Translations under genes and position numbers: made by a program | Source of the DNA: Mantamonas sphyraenae | Taxonomy: Eukaryota; CRuMs; Mantamonadidae | Assembly: GCA_026936335.1 (NCBI GenBank) | Contig: JAPMXV010000053.1 | Location: 248,001-312,000, forward strand | Reading direction: 5' to 3' | DNA length: 64,000 bases | Shown here: piece after piece, positions 19,975 to 31,374 of the stretch | Numbering within the stretch: position 1 is the first letter of the stretch | Layout of the letters: every line of letters starts with the position of its first letter | The notes under the pieces: generated by a model | Told to the model about the DNA's origin: nothing | The model's input: the letters and a program-made list of their open reading frames with translations, nothing else | Database searches by the model: none

Positions 19975-21419
19975 TCACTTGGACTTCTTGGTCTCCTTCT
20001 TGCCATCCTTGGCGTCCTTCTTGCCACCCTTCTTGTTGTTCATGTAGCGGTCGACATAGAGCATGCCAAAGAGGACGAGGTAGGAGCCGATGCCAACGAG
20101 ATCGACCTCGTTGTTCCAGCTGTCAAAGGAGCTGCAGGCGTAGCCCAGGCCGTAGGTGAAGTAGAACGAGGTGCCAATGGCGCTCAAGATGAGCACAAAC
20201 TGGATGAGCTGGATGGTGGTGATGTACTTCTTCCACCACGGCTTGTGGCCCTGGTCGATCAGTGCAAAGTAGTAGTACATCGGCACGTGCACGGCAGCGT
20301 TGAGCATCTGGATGAACTGCACAGGGCTGCCGTAGTACAGACCAAAGTACACCAGCAACAGGGTGAACGCGTGGTGGTACACGTGCAGGAACGTCAGCGT
20401 GCTCTTCTTGATCACAAGCAGCAGCGTGTCAAGCAGCTCATAGATCTTGGACAGGTAGAACAGGTACACCACAAAGTGAAGGGTGCCCTTGTTCACCACC
20501 GTCTGTGAGTTGCGTGTGTCCGTGTGCCCCCAGTCCGTTTCGTGTCAGTTGCCAAGCTGCGAACATCCAGGCAGCGGCCCCGGCGTGCCCATGCGGCCAC
20601 ACAAGCCTCACACAGTCCCACATGGACACCATGCAACCACACAGCCTCCACATCCATGCACGTTGCAGCGATAAACCCCGTGTTTCACGAGCTCTGCCGC
20701 CTGGCTGTGGGCCCGCCGTGTCAAGGAGGCGCATGCGCGCCTTTTCCACCCCCCTTTTTTTGTGAACTTTCCACAGCCGTCCACTGCACAGGCGCCACAA
20801 CCTTCCAGCCTCCCTCCTCTCACACATCCGCTGGAGAAGAGCGGGTACATGCACATACGCCCCATGGCAAGCTCTGAGAGTATCGCACACACGTTCTGCG
20901 ACTCTGGTTTCCAGAGCGGCTGGGCGCCTGAATCGAAGGAAAACGGTGCGCAGTGAAAAGGCAACAACACACCTGTTCCGGGTCACACAGGAGGATCTGT
21001 GGACAGCAAACGCGGGGTCAGCATGGAAAACTCAGAATGAAGTGACTCCATGGACAGTATGACAGTATGGGACTCACCTTGGGATCCCAGGCAACGGCGT
21101 TGGCTTGCTCCACGAATCCGAAAACCATGCCAACGAGCATCACAAAGGAGAAGAAGCTCATCCACATGTTGTTGGCAATGGCCAGCGGCTTGCCAATGCT
21201 CAGCGGCTTCTCTCGGTAGGACATCAGCGCGTGGGACAGCCACACCACGACGAGGTAGGCCACCGAGCAGGTGAGTGGAATCACCGGGTCGCTCAGCGGT
21301 GTCACGCCGACCTGGAACTCAAAGTTGCGTGCCGTCTCCATCACTGCGCTCAGCGACAGTTCCTTGGGGATCACCTGGCTCCAGTTCATGTCCGTCAGGG
21401 CGTTCAACGTCGACTGCAT
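19975..21419 (-). CDS. ELO-family very-long-chain fatty acid elongase
   Basis: Exons 21419-21078, 20996-20973 (only 24 bp) and 20502-19975, all joined in phase 0, give 297 aa. The family motifs are present in order: KIYELLDT, HVYHH (the HXXHH active-site box, ~162-166), AAVHVPMYYYFAL and TTIQLIQF; about seven hydrophobic segments are visible. The protein condenses malonyl-CoA with a long acyl-CoA in the ER membrane. The C-terminus is lysine-rich (KKDAKDGKKETKKSK), like dilysine ER-retrieval signals. The micro-exon encodes ILLCDPEQ, matching the LLC(D)P segment of other elongases, which supports it. Intron 20503-20972 is long for this genome (470 bp) and I see nothing else in it. Confidence 0.93.
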
Positions 21420-21594
21420 TGTGTGTGTGTAGTGTGGCGAGTTTGCGTGGCTCCTTTGTCGCATCCTCCCACCACAAGATCCCACACCCCATCTCCACTG
21501 CGGCCACGCCCACCCCAACACTGCAACTTCACCGACAACATCCACATCGTGTGCATTTCCACAGGTTCCATCAAACACTCAAACACTCAAACAC

Positions 21595-22567
21595 TCACAA
21601 CCGCGGTGCTCCGTACGCCTCGGGCAGCCGTTCCACGGTGTACTTGCGTGACTTGATGGTGAGGATGGGCACGCCGGGAATCTTGCGGATCCGCCTTTTC
21701 AGTTCCTTGTCCGCTGTGGCCACCAGGTAGCAGCGGTGCACGCTCACTCGCTTCACCAAACAGTCATCCGCATACGTGCCCTTGTGTGCACACGGCAGCC
21801 GCATGAAACGCTCGTCTTTGGCCATGCGCAGTGCCAGCCTGTACTTTGACCCCAGTTTCTCCAGTTCCGCCATCACACAGTCGGTAATGCACGGCACGCC
21901 TGAACAATTCGCACCACCCACACACGCCCTGTGTCAGACTTGTACTGCCCACACCCGTCCATTCCATCGCAAGCACACACACACACACACACACACAACC
22001 TACACTTGGCGTACAGACAGTCCATGGCCGCCTGCACAATGTCCAGCTTGTTCTGGATCGAAAAGTTGATAAAATTGGTGTCTACCAGGATGTAGTAAGG
22101 CGGTCCCAGCTTCTCGTTGTGTGAAAAGAACAGCGACGAGTTCACTTGTTCTCTGTACATGGGTGTGTGTCCGTCCACATCCACCGTGGCCGTGTCAGCC
22201 CCGCCCGTTTCGCGGACCTTCCCTCACCTGGAAATCCGTCTCGGCTTCCGCCTTCCTCCCGCAACTTACGAATACACCACTTCTTCCTCGTCATCCAGCC
22301 TCTTGCCCTTGCCCTTTCCCTTTCCTTTTCCCTTGCCCTTTCCCTTGCCTTTCCCGTTGCCCTCCTCCACCTGCTTCCCTTTGCTCTGCAGTTGCTTCCT
22401 GTAAGCGCCGCCCCACACGCGTGTCAGCCTCACCTCCTGCTTCCTCTCCCTGCGCATCTCTCTTCCACACCCCTTGCCCATATCCTCTCCACCTACAATC
22501 GATCATCATTTGCGCTGATCATGCGCTTCACCAGCGCGAATTTTTTCGTTCGCTTCACCTTGCCCAT
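21595..22567 (-). CDS. FCF1: rRNA-processing PIN-domain nuclease FCF1/UTP24
   Basis: Exons 22567-22497, 22398-22270, 22152-22004 and 21899-21595, 217 aa. It starts [18 protein letters not shown], and the PIN domain follows with conserved acids and motifs [37 protein letters not shown] and [12 protein letters not shown], ending YGAPRL. FCF1 cleaves pre-18S rRNA at sites A1 and A2 in the SSU processome. All splice junctions restore the family alignment. Exon 2 contains about ten Gly-Lys dipeptides in tandem where other FCF1 proteins have a mixed Lys/Glu linker; that is the reason for the extra ~20 residues over the human protein (198 aa). Confidence 0.95.
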
Positions 22568-22748
22568 TCTTCCCAATTCTTGGCCCCACCTGCGCATTGA
22601 CATCATCCACAACTCACAGCCACGCGCATCCGGTCAATTGCATCGGCTGCCCTCCCGTGCCTCTCTCCTGAAAAGCAACCGAATCTGCTCAAGGTGTGGG
22701 CCAGCGCCATTCTTTCATTCTTGTTTGGTGTGGAACCGCATCCCTGCA

Positions 22749-24818
22749 TCACGCAAACTCCTCGTCCATCAAATACTGGCGGATCTCTGCGTCCGATCGT
22801 TCCTGCAGACCCCAGATTTCTGCCACACGCGCACGGTTGCGTCCGTTTTCATCCGTCTCGATTTGGCCCATGATCTTCTCAAGCGCCTTGCTTTCCCGCG
22901 CAATCGTCTCTTCAAACCTGTCCTCGATGCGTCCGATGCGAAAGTCGTGCGACCCTCCAATTGCTCCCAGCAGGTTGTCCTTGTCCATGAACAGCGCCTT
23001 TTCTTCCTCCGTGATGTCTTCGATCTGGTTGCTGTGGAACTTTTCATACTCGTGCGATGCTAGGGCCACCAGCTGCTCGTGAAGTTGTTTTCCAGCTCCC
23101 GCAGCCTGTTCAGGTGCACGCTCATCGTCTCGATGTTCGAGTGCGTGATGTTTTCCATGTTCTTGCGGAACATCTTGATCACGTCTTCAAACTGCTCCAC
23201 CAGCTGCATCTCCAGCTCCAACAGGGCATCTGACAATTGCATGTTTTCGTGCAGCAGATTCTGCAGCATCCCTGCCAATTCGTCGGTGACTGTGCGTGCG
23301 CCCCGACATTCGTTGTGTGAGTCACCCCTTCTGTTCACCTCACGCTCTACCGTGGCCTTCACGCTCAAACTTACACTCGGGCGCATGCTCCACTTCATCC
23401 ATCACCCGCTTTTTCTGCCTCTCAAACTCTCGGATGAGCTCCATGCCGCGTTCCTCGTTGTCCAGCTTGGCTGCGTTGATCGCTTCCAGAAACAGCTGGT
23501 GTTCCTCCTTCTTCGTGCCAAATTGCTTCAACACAGCCGCCTGGAATTCTTCCATCTGCGTGGCAAACTTATCCTTGTACGTCACCAGCGGCTCCTCCAG
23601 CACCCGCAAGCACTTGACCTTTTCAAAGTCTGCGTCCTCCTTCAGCATGTTCTGCAGCAGCGTCTCCATCTCCAGCAGGTTGGCCTCGCGCAGGTGTTCC
23701 AACCGTTCCAGTCGGGTCTGCTCCTCCTTGGCCGCCAGTTCCTCCTTGCGCTCCTCGTCTTCCAAATCAGAAATGTCGTGGTGGTCCCGCGCCTGTGCCA
23801 CTGCGCTCTCCTTCACGCGCGTGTAGTCCAGGTACTTCAGGTTCTTCAAATGCGCCAGCATCGTCGACTGGTACTCGTTCTCCTTTGTGATCGGGTTGCC
23901 GTAGAAGCTCAGGATCCGCAGGTGTTTGAACCGCCGCAGATACCGTGCCACAGACAGGTCCCGGATGTTGTTGTATCCCAATGTCAGCAGGTTGAGCTTC
24001 TTCAACGCATCCAAATTCTCCACCTCTTCGATGTGGTTGTTGTCTGTGGCCACGTGCATCGTGTCCCGCGCCCAGTGTGTGTGCAGAGTCAGCAACGGCT
24101 ATCGCTTTGTCCTCGCCGCACCGCGCACAGCAGCGATTTCAACGCTCGCACACATGTGCGTGCACACTACATCAAAGACACGCATGCATCACAGCGCTCT
24201 CTATTGTCGCCACCGCTGTTTTGTAGCTGTGACGGCGGGCGGACGTTGCGGCAGTGCTTCGGGCGCTGCTTGCCAAAACTTACACAGGGAAAGGTCCGTC
24301 AGGTTGGTCAGCTTGTCCAGGTTTTCGATTTTGGTGATGTTGTTAAACGAGAGATCTGTGCCGGAATGCGTGTGGTGTGCGTGTGGTGCCCCGTGTGCGT
24401 GCATGCGCGGCCCCCAAGTGTGTTAGCCAACGGTCCTCTCCGCACAGGACAACTTTCCACGCCTCGACACACGCCCCCCAGAGCATCCCATTCCTTCCCC
24501 ACCCCCTTCCTTCGTTCTCCACCTACCCAACACCTCCAAGTTCACCAGATGGTCCAGGTTCTCGATGCGCTCAATGGTGTTGTTGTCCAGCTGAAGCTTC
24601 CTCAGCCCTTCGAAGCCCATCAGGTTGTCTATCTTCCACAGTCCCTTGTGCGAAAACTGCAGATACTCCACCAGGTGGTACTCCCACACCTCATACCGTT
24701 TCTTCACTTCCTGGCCCTCCACCACAGGCACCACAATCCCTGCCTGCAGCAAGTCTTCGTCAATCACTGCCGGCTCGACCACGTCCACCAGCAGCTTTGC
24801 TTGTGCCAATTTGGACAT
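22749..24818 (-). CDS. DRC3: Dynein regulatory complex subunit 3 (DRC3/LRRC48), one-base frame break
   Basis: Exons 24818-24527, 24355-24284, 24043-23375 and 23289-22749. The N-terminal half holds SDS22-type LRRs (LRKLQLDNNTIERIENLD, LSFNNITKIENLD, NNHIEEVENLDALKKLN, LRILSFYGNPITKENEY) and the rest is coiled coil with ALLELEMQLVEQFED and LFMDKDNLLGAIGGSHD, as in DRC3 of ciliates, algae and animals. DRC3 is part of the nexin-dynein regulatory complex of motile axonemes. Near 23083-23090 one base is missing: the frame ends in an early stop, while the next frame continues the family alignment at once (HEQLVALASHEY). With one base restored the length would be 524 aa, against 523 in human. Indel error or real mutation cannot be told apart here. 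Confidence 0.92.
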
Positions 24819-24853
24819 GTTGTGTGGCCTCTATGTGTATGTGTATGTACGTG

Positions 24854-24854
<1 letters not shown>

Positions 24855-24884
<30 letters not shown>
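24855..24884 (+). repeat. (TG)n microsatellite
   Basis: About 15 TG units lie between the DRC3 start codon and the DUF829 gene. Similar TG/CA tracts recur in introns and gaps through the window (for example 21974-21997, 33111-33130, 34322-34343). Confidence 0.9.
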
Positions 24885-24885
<1 letters not shown>

Positions 24886-24928
24886 ATGGACACGCGAATC
24901 TGGTTTTGTTTGTAGCCCAGCGCGCTCG

Positions 24929-25789
24929 TCACTCGTCTCTACCACACGCCATCACAAACGTCTCCACTGCATGCTCATAAGCCTTGGGATCTGTGCGGAG
25001 GTGAAGCACGTGTGGGCTGCTCTCCAGCCACAGTCGTTGCACACGGGAGCCAGTGGCCTCAACCGCGTTCGACATCTCCTCCAGAAAATCAAACTCGGTG
25101 ATGGCATCGTCTCGACTGCCAACAAACAAAACCGGCTTGCCCTTGAGTTCGGCAATGCCCTGACTCAAGTCTGTGAATCCAATTGACTTTTCGCGGTCGG
25201 TCCGGCTGGGATCCATCAGAATCCGGCCCAGCGCCCACAGCGAAAATGCCACGTACGACACCAAGAACCAGAACCAGTTTGCCCAGTACCCACGTATGTG
25301 CTCAGACATGGCACGCGCTGCAGAGCGGATCGTCAACCGAGTCGGTGTGGAGTCAAAATGTACGCCGGCGAGTTTCGCCTTCCAGCCGAACCTTCCGAAT
25401 TCGCTTTCCTCGGCCACCAGCCTGAATTGGGTCCATCGAATGAAGCCGCCGTTGCTCAGGGCCATGAAAAAGACCTTCACGTCGTCCGAGTCGCCATAGA
25501 ATTCCTGCACCGTGCGGAGCACGCAGCGCATGTCCTCCATCCCCACTTCCGCGTCCTTGGTCCAAACCTTGCCCTCGTTGGGGATCCCCACTGTGTGCAT
25601 CCCTTGCTTTCTGTACACCTGCTCGTACTTCCGCAACACCCGAGATGTGGAATACATCCACCCTGCGAGAATCACCACGCGTTTGACACCCCGATCCAGT
25701 TCGCTCCAGCTCTCTTCAACCAAGCTGCCCACCATGTCTCGCTTTGCGCATTCCTCCTTCAACTTCAGTTCCACACTCTGTGTTTCCAT
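24929..25789 (-). CDS. TMEM53 / DUF829 alpha/beta-hydrolase-like protein
   Basis: 286 aa from Met at 25789 (METQSVELK). An earlier ATG at 25879 exists in frame but overlaps the start codon of the divergent ABC transporter, so I prefer the downstream one. Features of DUF829: VVILAGWMYS near the N-terminus, the nucleophile elbow ALSNGGFI, GVHFDSTP, a hydrophobic hairpin (WFWFLVSYVAFSLWALG), the acid in VGSRDDAI, and the histidine in SSPHVLHLRTDP. Family members (human TMEM53) are reported at the nuclear envelope and ER and their substrate is not established. One hydrophobic stretch may anchor it in a membrane. Confidence 0.85.
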   Translation of the reverse strand: METQSVELKLKEECAKRDMVGSLVEESWSELDRGVKRVVILAGWMYSTSRVLRKYEQVYRKQGMHTVGIPNEGKVWTKDAEVGMEDMRCVLRTVQEFYGDSDDVKVFFMALSNGGFIRWTQFRLVAEESEFGRFGWKAKLAGVHFDSTPTRLTIRSAARAMSEHIRGYWANWFWFLVSYVAFSLWALGRILMDPSRTDREKSIGFTDLSQGIAELKGKPVLFVGSRDDAITEFDFLEEMSNAVEATGSRVQRLWLESSPHVLHLRTDPKAYEHAVETFVMACGRDE

Positions 25790-25877
25790 CGACTCGGTTT
25801 TGGGTGACGAAAACTTCTGCTTCCGCCGGCGGCTGCCACGTCGACGAACGCAACTTTTCCCACCACCTCCGACAACC

Positions 25878-28800
25878 ATGTCTGAGGGTTCGGTCGCTCA
25901 AGCCAGAGCCATCGAACTGGAAAACCATGAGAAGGGTCAACAACAGTCCCCCATCGAAGATGCCAATGTGTTCAGCCTGACCACGTTCCAGTTCATGTCG
26001 TACGTTCCGTTCTCGACTCCGCCTATCCCCTTGTCTGCGCACATCTTCCACCTGGCTGTCATCCACATCTCGCTCTCCTACCATACCCGTGTTGTCCCCG
26101 TCTGCTTGCGCCTCCCCTCCCGCCCTCGCGCTGCTTTCCGTCCTTGCTTACAAACAAGCTTCGCGCATACACGCCGCCGGCCGACTATCTGCCTCTCACT
26201 TCCGGCCCTACAGTGACCTCATGAGCGTGGGTGCCAAGCGTCCGCTCGAGCAAAGCGACTTGCACAATGTGCCCGCAGAAATGCGCGCCAAGGTCGTGTC
26301 TGAAGAGGTGGGTGGCTCTTATTTGTACACTTTCCTTCCGATTCTCGGGAACACGTCCCTGACCTGGAATTTTCACCACTTCTTCCTCGCCTCGCCCCAC
26401 CCTCCAGTTTGACCGCCTCTGGCCCCAACAGCTCAACCGCGCCGACGGAAAGAAGCCCAGGATTTCCGCCGTCTATTTCCAGCTCCTGAAGAAGGAGATC
26501 ATTGGCTCCGGGTTGTTCTCGGTTGTCTTTGCCTTTCTGCCCTTTGTCTACCCGTTCCTCGTCGACGCCTTTATCGAGTACTTCATCACCTTTGACTTTG
26601 CCAACCCGGATTACGCCACTGGTATCTACTACTCGCTGATCCTTGGTGCCGTCGCCCTCACCTGGGCATGGGCACAGAACAACGCCTTGCGCATCATCTT
26701 CCAGGGTGGCGTCAAGCTCAACGCTGCCAACAGCACCGCCATCTTCAACAAGGTGCTGCGTCTCAGCAACAACGCACGCCAGAAGCGCACCCCAGGCGAA
26801 ATCATCAACCTCATGTCCTCGGATGTGCTCATTCTCTTCAACATCCTGCCCATGTTCCACAACTTGTGGATTGCTCCCCTGCAGATGATTGTCGCTCTGG
26901 TCCTCCTCCACCAGCGCATCGGCGACTCCATGTTTGCCGGCCTCATTGTCATGATTGTTGCCATGCCTTTCAATGGCATCCTCGGCGCACGCTTCGGCAC
27001 CCTCGGCAAGCTCAAGCAGCAGTGGGCCGACAAGCGCCTCAAGATCATCACCGACGTCATCAAGGGAATCCGTCTCGTCAAGCTGTACGCGTGGGAAAAC
27101 TCCTTTGTTGCTCGCATTGCCAAGATCCGCCTGGCCGAGGTCGATGTCCTGCGCGACATCTATGTGAACAGCGCCAAGTTTATGATGAGCATCGGCGTCC
27201 TTCCCGTCATCATCAGCATTGCCGTCTTTGCCGCCTACGCCTCCGTCCCGGGCAACGTCCTCACCGCACAGACCGTGTTTGTGTCGCTCACCCTCCTCGA
27301 GATGGTGCGCCTGCCCCTCTTTATCCTGCCCATGGTCGCCGCCTTTGCCTATATGAGCAACGTGTCCATGACCCGTGTCCGCAAGTTTCTGGAACTCGAC
27401 GAGAGCGACCAGGACGCCGTGGAGCACTTTCTGCGCGAACTCGAAGCAGAGCGTGCCCAGGCAGAGGCTGCTTCGGGCGACCAGGTAGACGACAAGGACG
27501 ACGAAAGCAAGCGCGGCTCCCTGTGCATCGTCGACGGCGAGTTCACCTGGGCACCCTCCTTCTCCAAGGATGAGATTGCCGAGCTCGAGCTCGAGCTGGA
27601 AAAGAAGAAGAAGATGGAAGCTCGCAAGAACAAGGGCAAGGACAAGGCAAACGCAAAGGCCAACGCCAAAAAGACAGACGCCAAGAGCAAGGGCAAAGAA
27701 GGCGCTTCCGCAGGCGCCTCCGTCACCAGCTCCGATCAGGAGATGGTGGAGCTCAAGCAGGGCGCAGATGTAGGTGATGGCGTGGGCAAACTCGACAGCG
27801 ACGCAGGTGCAGACGACGGCACCGCAGGCGACGATGTGATTGCGTTGGAGCAGTCGTCCGACGAGACGGCCGCTTCGGACGAGCGCGGACCCGAGGAGCT
27901 GCTGGATATGGCCAAGAACCCGGCGCCCTCCACGCTGTTGGACATCAACGTGGACATCCAACCAGGCCAGCTGGTGATGGTGGTGGGTTCCGTGGGCTCG
28001 GGCAAGTCCACCTTTTTGCAGACGTTCCTGGGCGCCAACACAAAGGTGCGCGGCTCCGTGCGTGTGTACGGCAAGATGAGCTACGTGGCACAGCAACCGT
28101 GGATTCACAACGACACCCTCAAGAACAACATCCTCATGGGTGCGGAGTACGACGCGGACCGATACGTGGCCTCCATCAAGGCAGCCGCCATGCTGCCGGA
28201 TCTCAAGGTCCTTGCAGCCGGCGATCTCACCGAGATTGGCGAGCAGGGCATCAACCTCAGTGGTGGTCAGAAGGCACGTGTCAGCCTGGCGCGTGCCATC
28301 TACAACCGCGCCGACATCTACCTGCTGGACGACCCACTCAGCGCCGTGGACACACATGTGGCACAGCACCTGTTTGACCACATGATCATGGGTGAGCTCA
28401 AGGACACCACGCGTGTGCTGGTCACCAACCAACTGCAGTTCCTCGAGCAGGCCGACCAGATCATTTTCCTTGAAGACGGCCGCGTCTCGGAAATGGGCAC
28501 GTATGAGGAGTGCATGGCCAACCGCAGTGCATTCTACTCCCTCGTCCAGTCGCACGCAGGCGGCAACGAAGAAGAGGACGAGACAGCCATCGCGCATGCC
28601 GTCATCGACGACGTGCCAGAGTCGTCGGCCACCGAGGCCGAGGATTCCACAGGCGTGGACCACGTGGACGCAGACAACTTGGGCCGTCTCATGGACAAGG
28701 AGCTGCGCAACGTGGGCAAGGTCGAAGGAGGCATCTGGAGGCCGTACGTGGACCGCGCCGGCGGCATGCGCTGGTTTACGGGCTTCCTCGTGGTGGCGTT

Positions 28801-30661
28801 GATTGCCACAGTGATCCGCATCTTTACGCAGTACTTTCTCGTCATTTGGACCAACGATCTGCTCAAGATCCCCCTGGCCGGCTACATTGCCCTGTACTCG
28901 TTGTGGGGCATCCTTGCAGCAGTGCTCACTTACGCGCGCGAGCTGTACCTTGTGGGCGGTTTCAAGAAGGCGTCGAACGAGCTGCACGGCGACATGCTGC
29001 GCTCCATCCTTGACGCACCCATGCGCTTCTTTGACGCCACACCCATCGGCCGCATCCTCAACCGCTTCTCCAAGGACCAGTACGTGGTGGACAGCGAACT
29101 GCCGGGCCAGTTGTCGCAGTACTTCAACGCCTTCTTTGTGATTGTGTCCCTGATGCTGCTGATTTCCTCGGTGGCCTTCTTCATGCCCATTCTCATCGTC
29201 ATCATCGGCGTGTTCTACTACAAACTGCAGAACTACTACCGCAACAGCTCGCGCGAGCTGCAGCGTCTGGAGAACCTGAGCAAGTCGCCCGTGATTGCAC
29301 ACTTTACCGAGACGCTGAACGGGTTGGACACCATCCGCTCGCTTGGGTTGCAGGAGATGTTCCGCCACTACAACGACCTGTTGGTCGACTTTAACCACAA
29401 GGCCTTCTTCACCCTCAAGATGGCCTCACGTTGGTTTGACATGCGCATTGCCGTGATGGGTGCTGTCACCACCATGTGCACGGGCTTGTTCCTTGTGTTG
29501 GCCCTGATGATGAATCTGCCTGTGGATCCCGCCCAGGCAGGCCTGGCCCTGTCCTCCGTGGTCGGCTTTGCCGGTCTGCTCAACTACTTTGTGTTTATGA
29601 TTGCCGAGGTGGAGGTGCGCATGACCAACCTCGAGCGTGTGGTTGCCTACACCGTCCTGCCGCGCGAGGAGGTGACCAAACCGGCCATCGCCGAGGCCCC
29701 GGAGAGCTGGCCGTCCAAGGGCCACGTCGTGTTTGACCACTATAACATGCGCTACCGCGAGGGTCTGGATTTGGTGCTCAAGGACATCTGCCTGGACATT
29801 CGCCCGGGCGAAAAGATCGGCGTGGTCGGCCGTACCGGCGCGGGCAAGTCGTCCCTCATCCTGGCCCTCACACGCATGGTGGAAGCCGACAGCGGCTCCA
29901 TCATCATCGACGACATCGACGTGAGCAAACTGCCGTTGACGGACGTGCGTTCGCGCGTTGCGATCATCCCGCAGGCGCCCACACTGTTTGAGGGTTCCCT
30001 GCGCTTCAACCTGGACCCGTTTGAGGAGAACAACGACCAGGACGTGTGGGCCGTGCTCGAGTCCATCCGTATGAAGGAAACCGTGAGTGCACTCAAGGGC
30101 AAGCTCAGCTACCATGTGGCCGAGGGAGGCACCAACTTTTCGGTGGGCGAGCGCCAGCTCATTTGCATCGGCCGCGCTCTGCTGCGCAAGTGTGCACTGG
30201 TTCTGATGGACGAGGCCACGGCGTCTGTGGACGTGGAAACGGACGCCCTGATCCAGCACGCCGTGCGAAACATGTTTGTCAACCAAACAGTGATCACCAT
30301 TGCGCACCGTCTCAACACCATCATGGACAGCACACGAATTCTGGTCATGGATAAGGGTCATGTGGCCGAGTTTGACACTCCCTCTGCCCTGCTCGAGGAT
30401 TCGGACTCGCTCTTTTACAAGCTGGCCTCGCAGACGGGCAAGCAGAACCTGCAGCATCTGACCAGGCTGGCCAACGGCACTGCGAGCCTCAAGCTGCCCT
30501 CTGCAGCGTTGGAGAACACAAAGACGGATGTGGGCGCGGGTGTCTCTGCCGGAACAGCGGCCGCCTCGCAGTCTCCACCCAAGAGTGTGCGCGACGACGA
30601 CGAAGAGAGCGAGGAAGATGACGACAACGTGTCGGTCGAGTCTGAAGTTGACCTCGACTGA
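25878..30661 (+). CDS. ABCC (MRP)-type ABC transporter, short form
   Basis: Exons 25878-25999, 26214-26307 and 26408-30661, 1489 aa. Order: ABCC linker (MSVGAKRPLEQSDLHNVP), TMD1, NBD1 (Walker A GSVGSGKST, signature LSGGQKARVSLAR, Walker B YLLDDPLSAVD), TMD2, NBD2 (GRTGAGKSS, FSVGERQLICIGRALL, LVLMDEATASVD). There is no TMD0, so it resembles MRP4/5-type or CFTR-like short ABCCs that export organic anions or conjugates. NBD1 carries a ~130-residue charged, Lys/Ala- then Asp/Glu-rich insertion between the A-loop (FTWAPSF) and Walker A. The acidic C-terminal tail is Asp/Glu-rich. Likely plasma or vacuolar membrane. The long open frame on the opposite strand is a shadow. Confidence 0.95.
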
Positions 30662-30740
30662 TGTGTTGGTGGTGGGTGGTGGTTGGATGTGTCGTGGACA
30701 ATGACGCGTCGCAGCGACCAAGAGAGAGCGAGTGTGTGCG

Positions 30741-31343
30741 ATGGGGAACTCTGAATCAAAGAACTCGTCATCGTCGTCGTCCACGTCATCACAGGTGTAC
30801 GCCCCGCCTTCGGGAAGCACACACAGCAATGGTGGGCCCGTGTACGCCCGGCCGGTGTCGTACGGCAACGCCATCCCTCTGCAGCCGACACCCGCATATC
30901 AGGACCAGTCCATCCCGCCGGCGTACCTTTACACGCCACAGCCCACATACACGCAGGCTCCATCGATGGGGACATCGAGTGCATCTGCGTACGTTGGGAA
31001 GCACATGCGCGGTCGCTGGGAAATAGCGCTCGGCGACAAAGTTTGGGAGAAGCCAAACTCCACGCACGGACCCTTTTTGTGCTGACGCCACACCTGACAC
31101 ACACACACACACACACACAGTGGCTACTTCTACGCACCTCCGGCAGGTTACACGCCGCCTCCGTATGCGCCGCCTGCGTTTGAGTACTCTGTGTACGACA
31201 TGCCGCAGGCGCAGGTGCAGAACCAGGCGAGCGGAACGACGGACGAACTCGGCCTGCCGCAGTACGACCACGACAAGACAAGCGAAACAAACGCGTACGT
31301 GGACACGGTGAGTCTCAACGACACCACAAGCAGCAGCAGCAGC

Positions 31344-31374
<31 letters not shown>

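Noticed and set aside
23083-23090. Small intron to explain the DRC3 frame break
   Set aside because: No GT-AG or AT-AC pair lies at the break; the two frames abut with no spare sequence.
26219-29398. 1059-codon open frame on the minus strand across the ABCC gene
   Set aside because: Antisense shadow of a strongly matched transporter; composition is the mirror of the real frame and no domain is recognisable.
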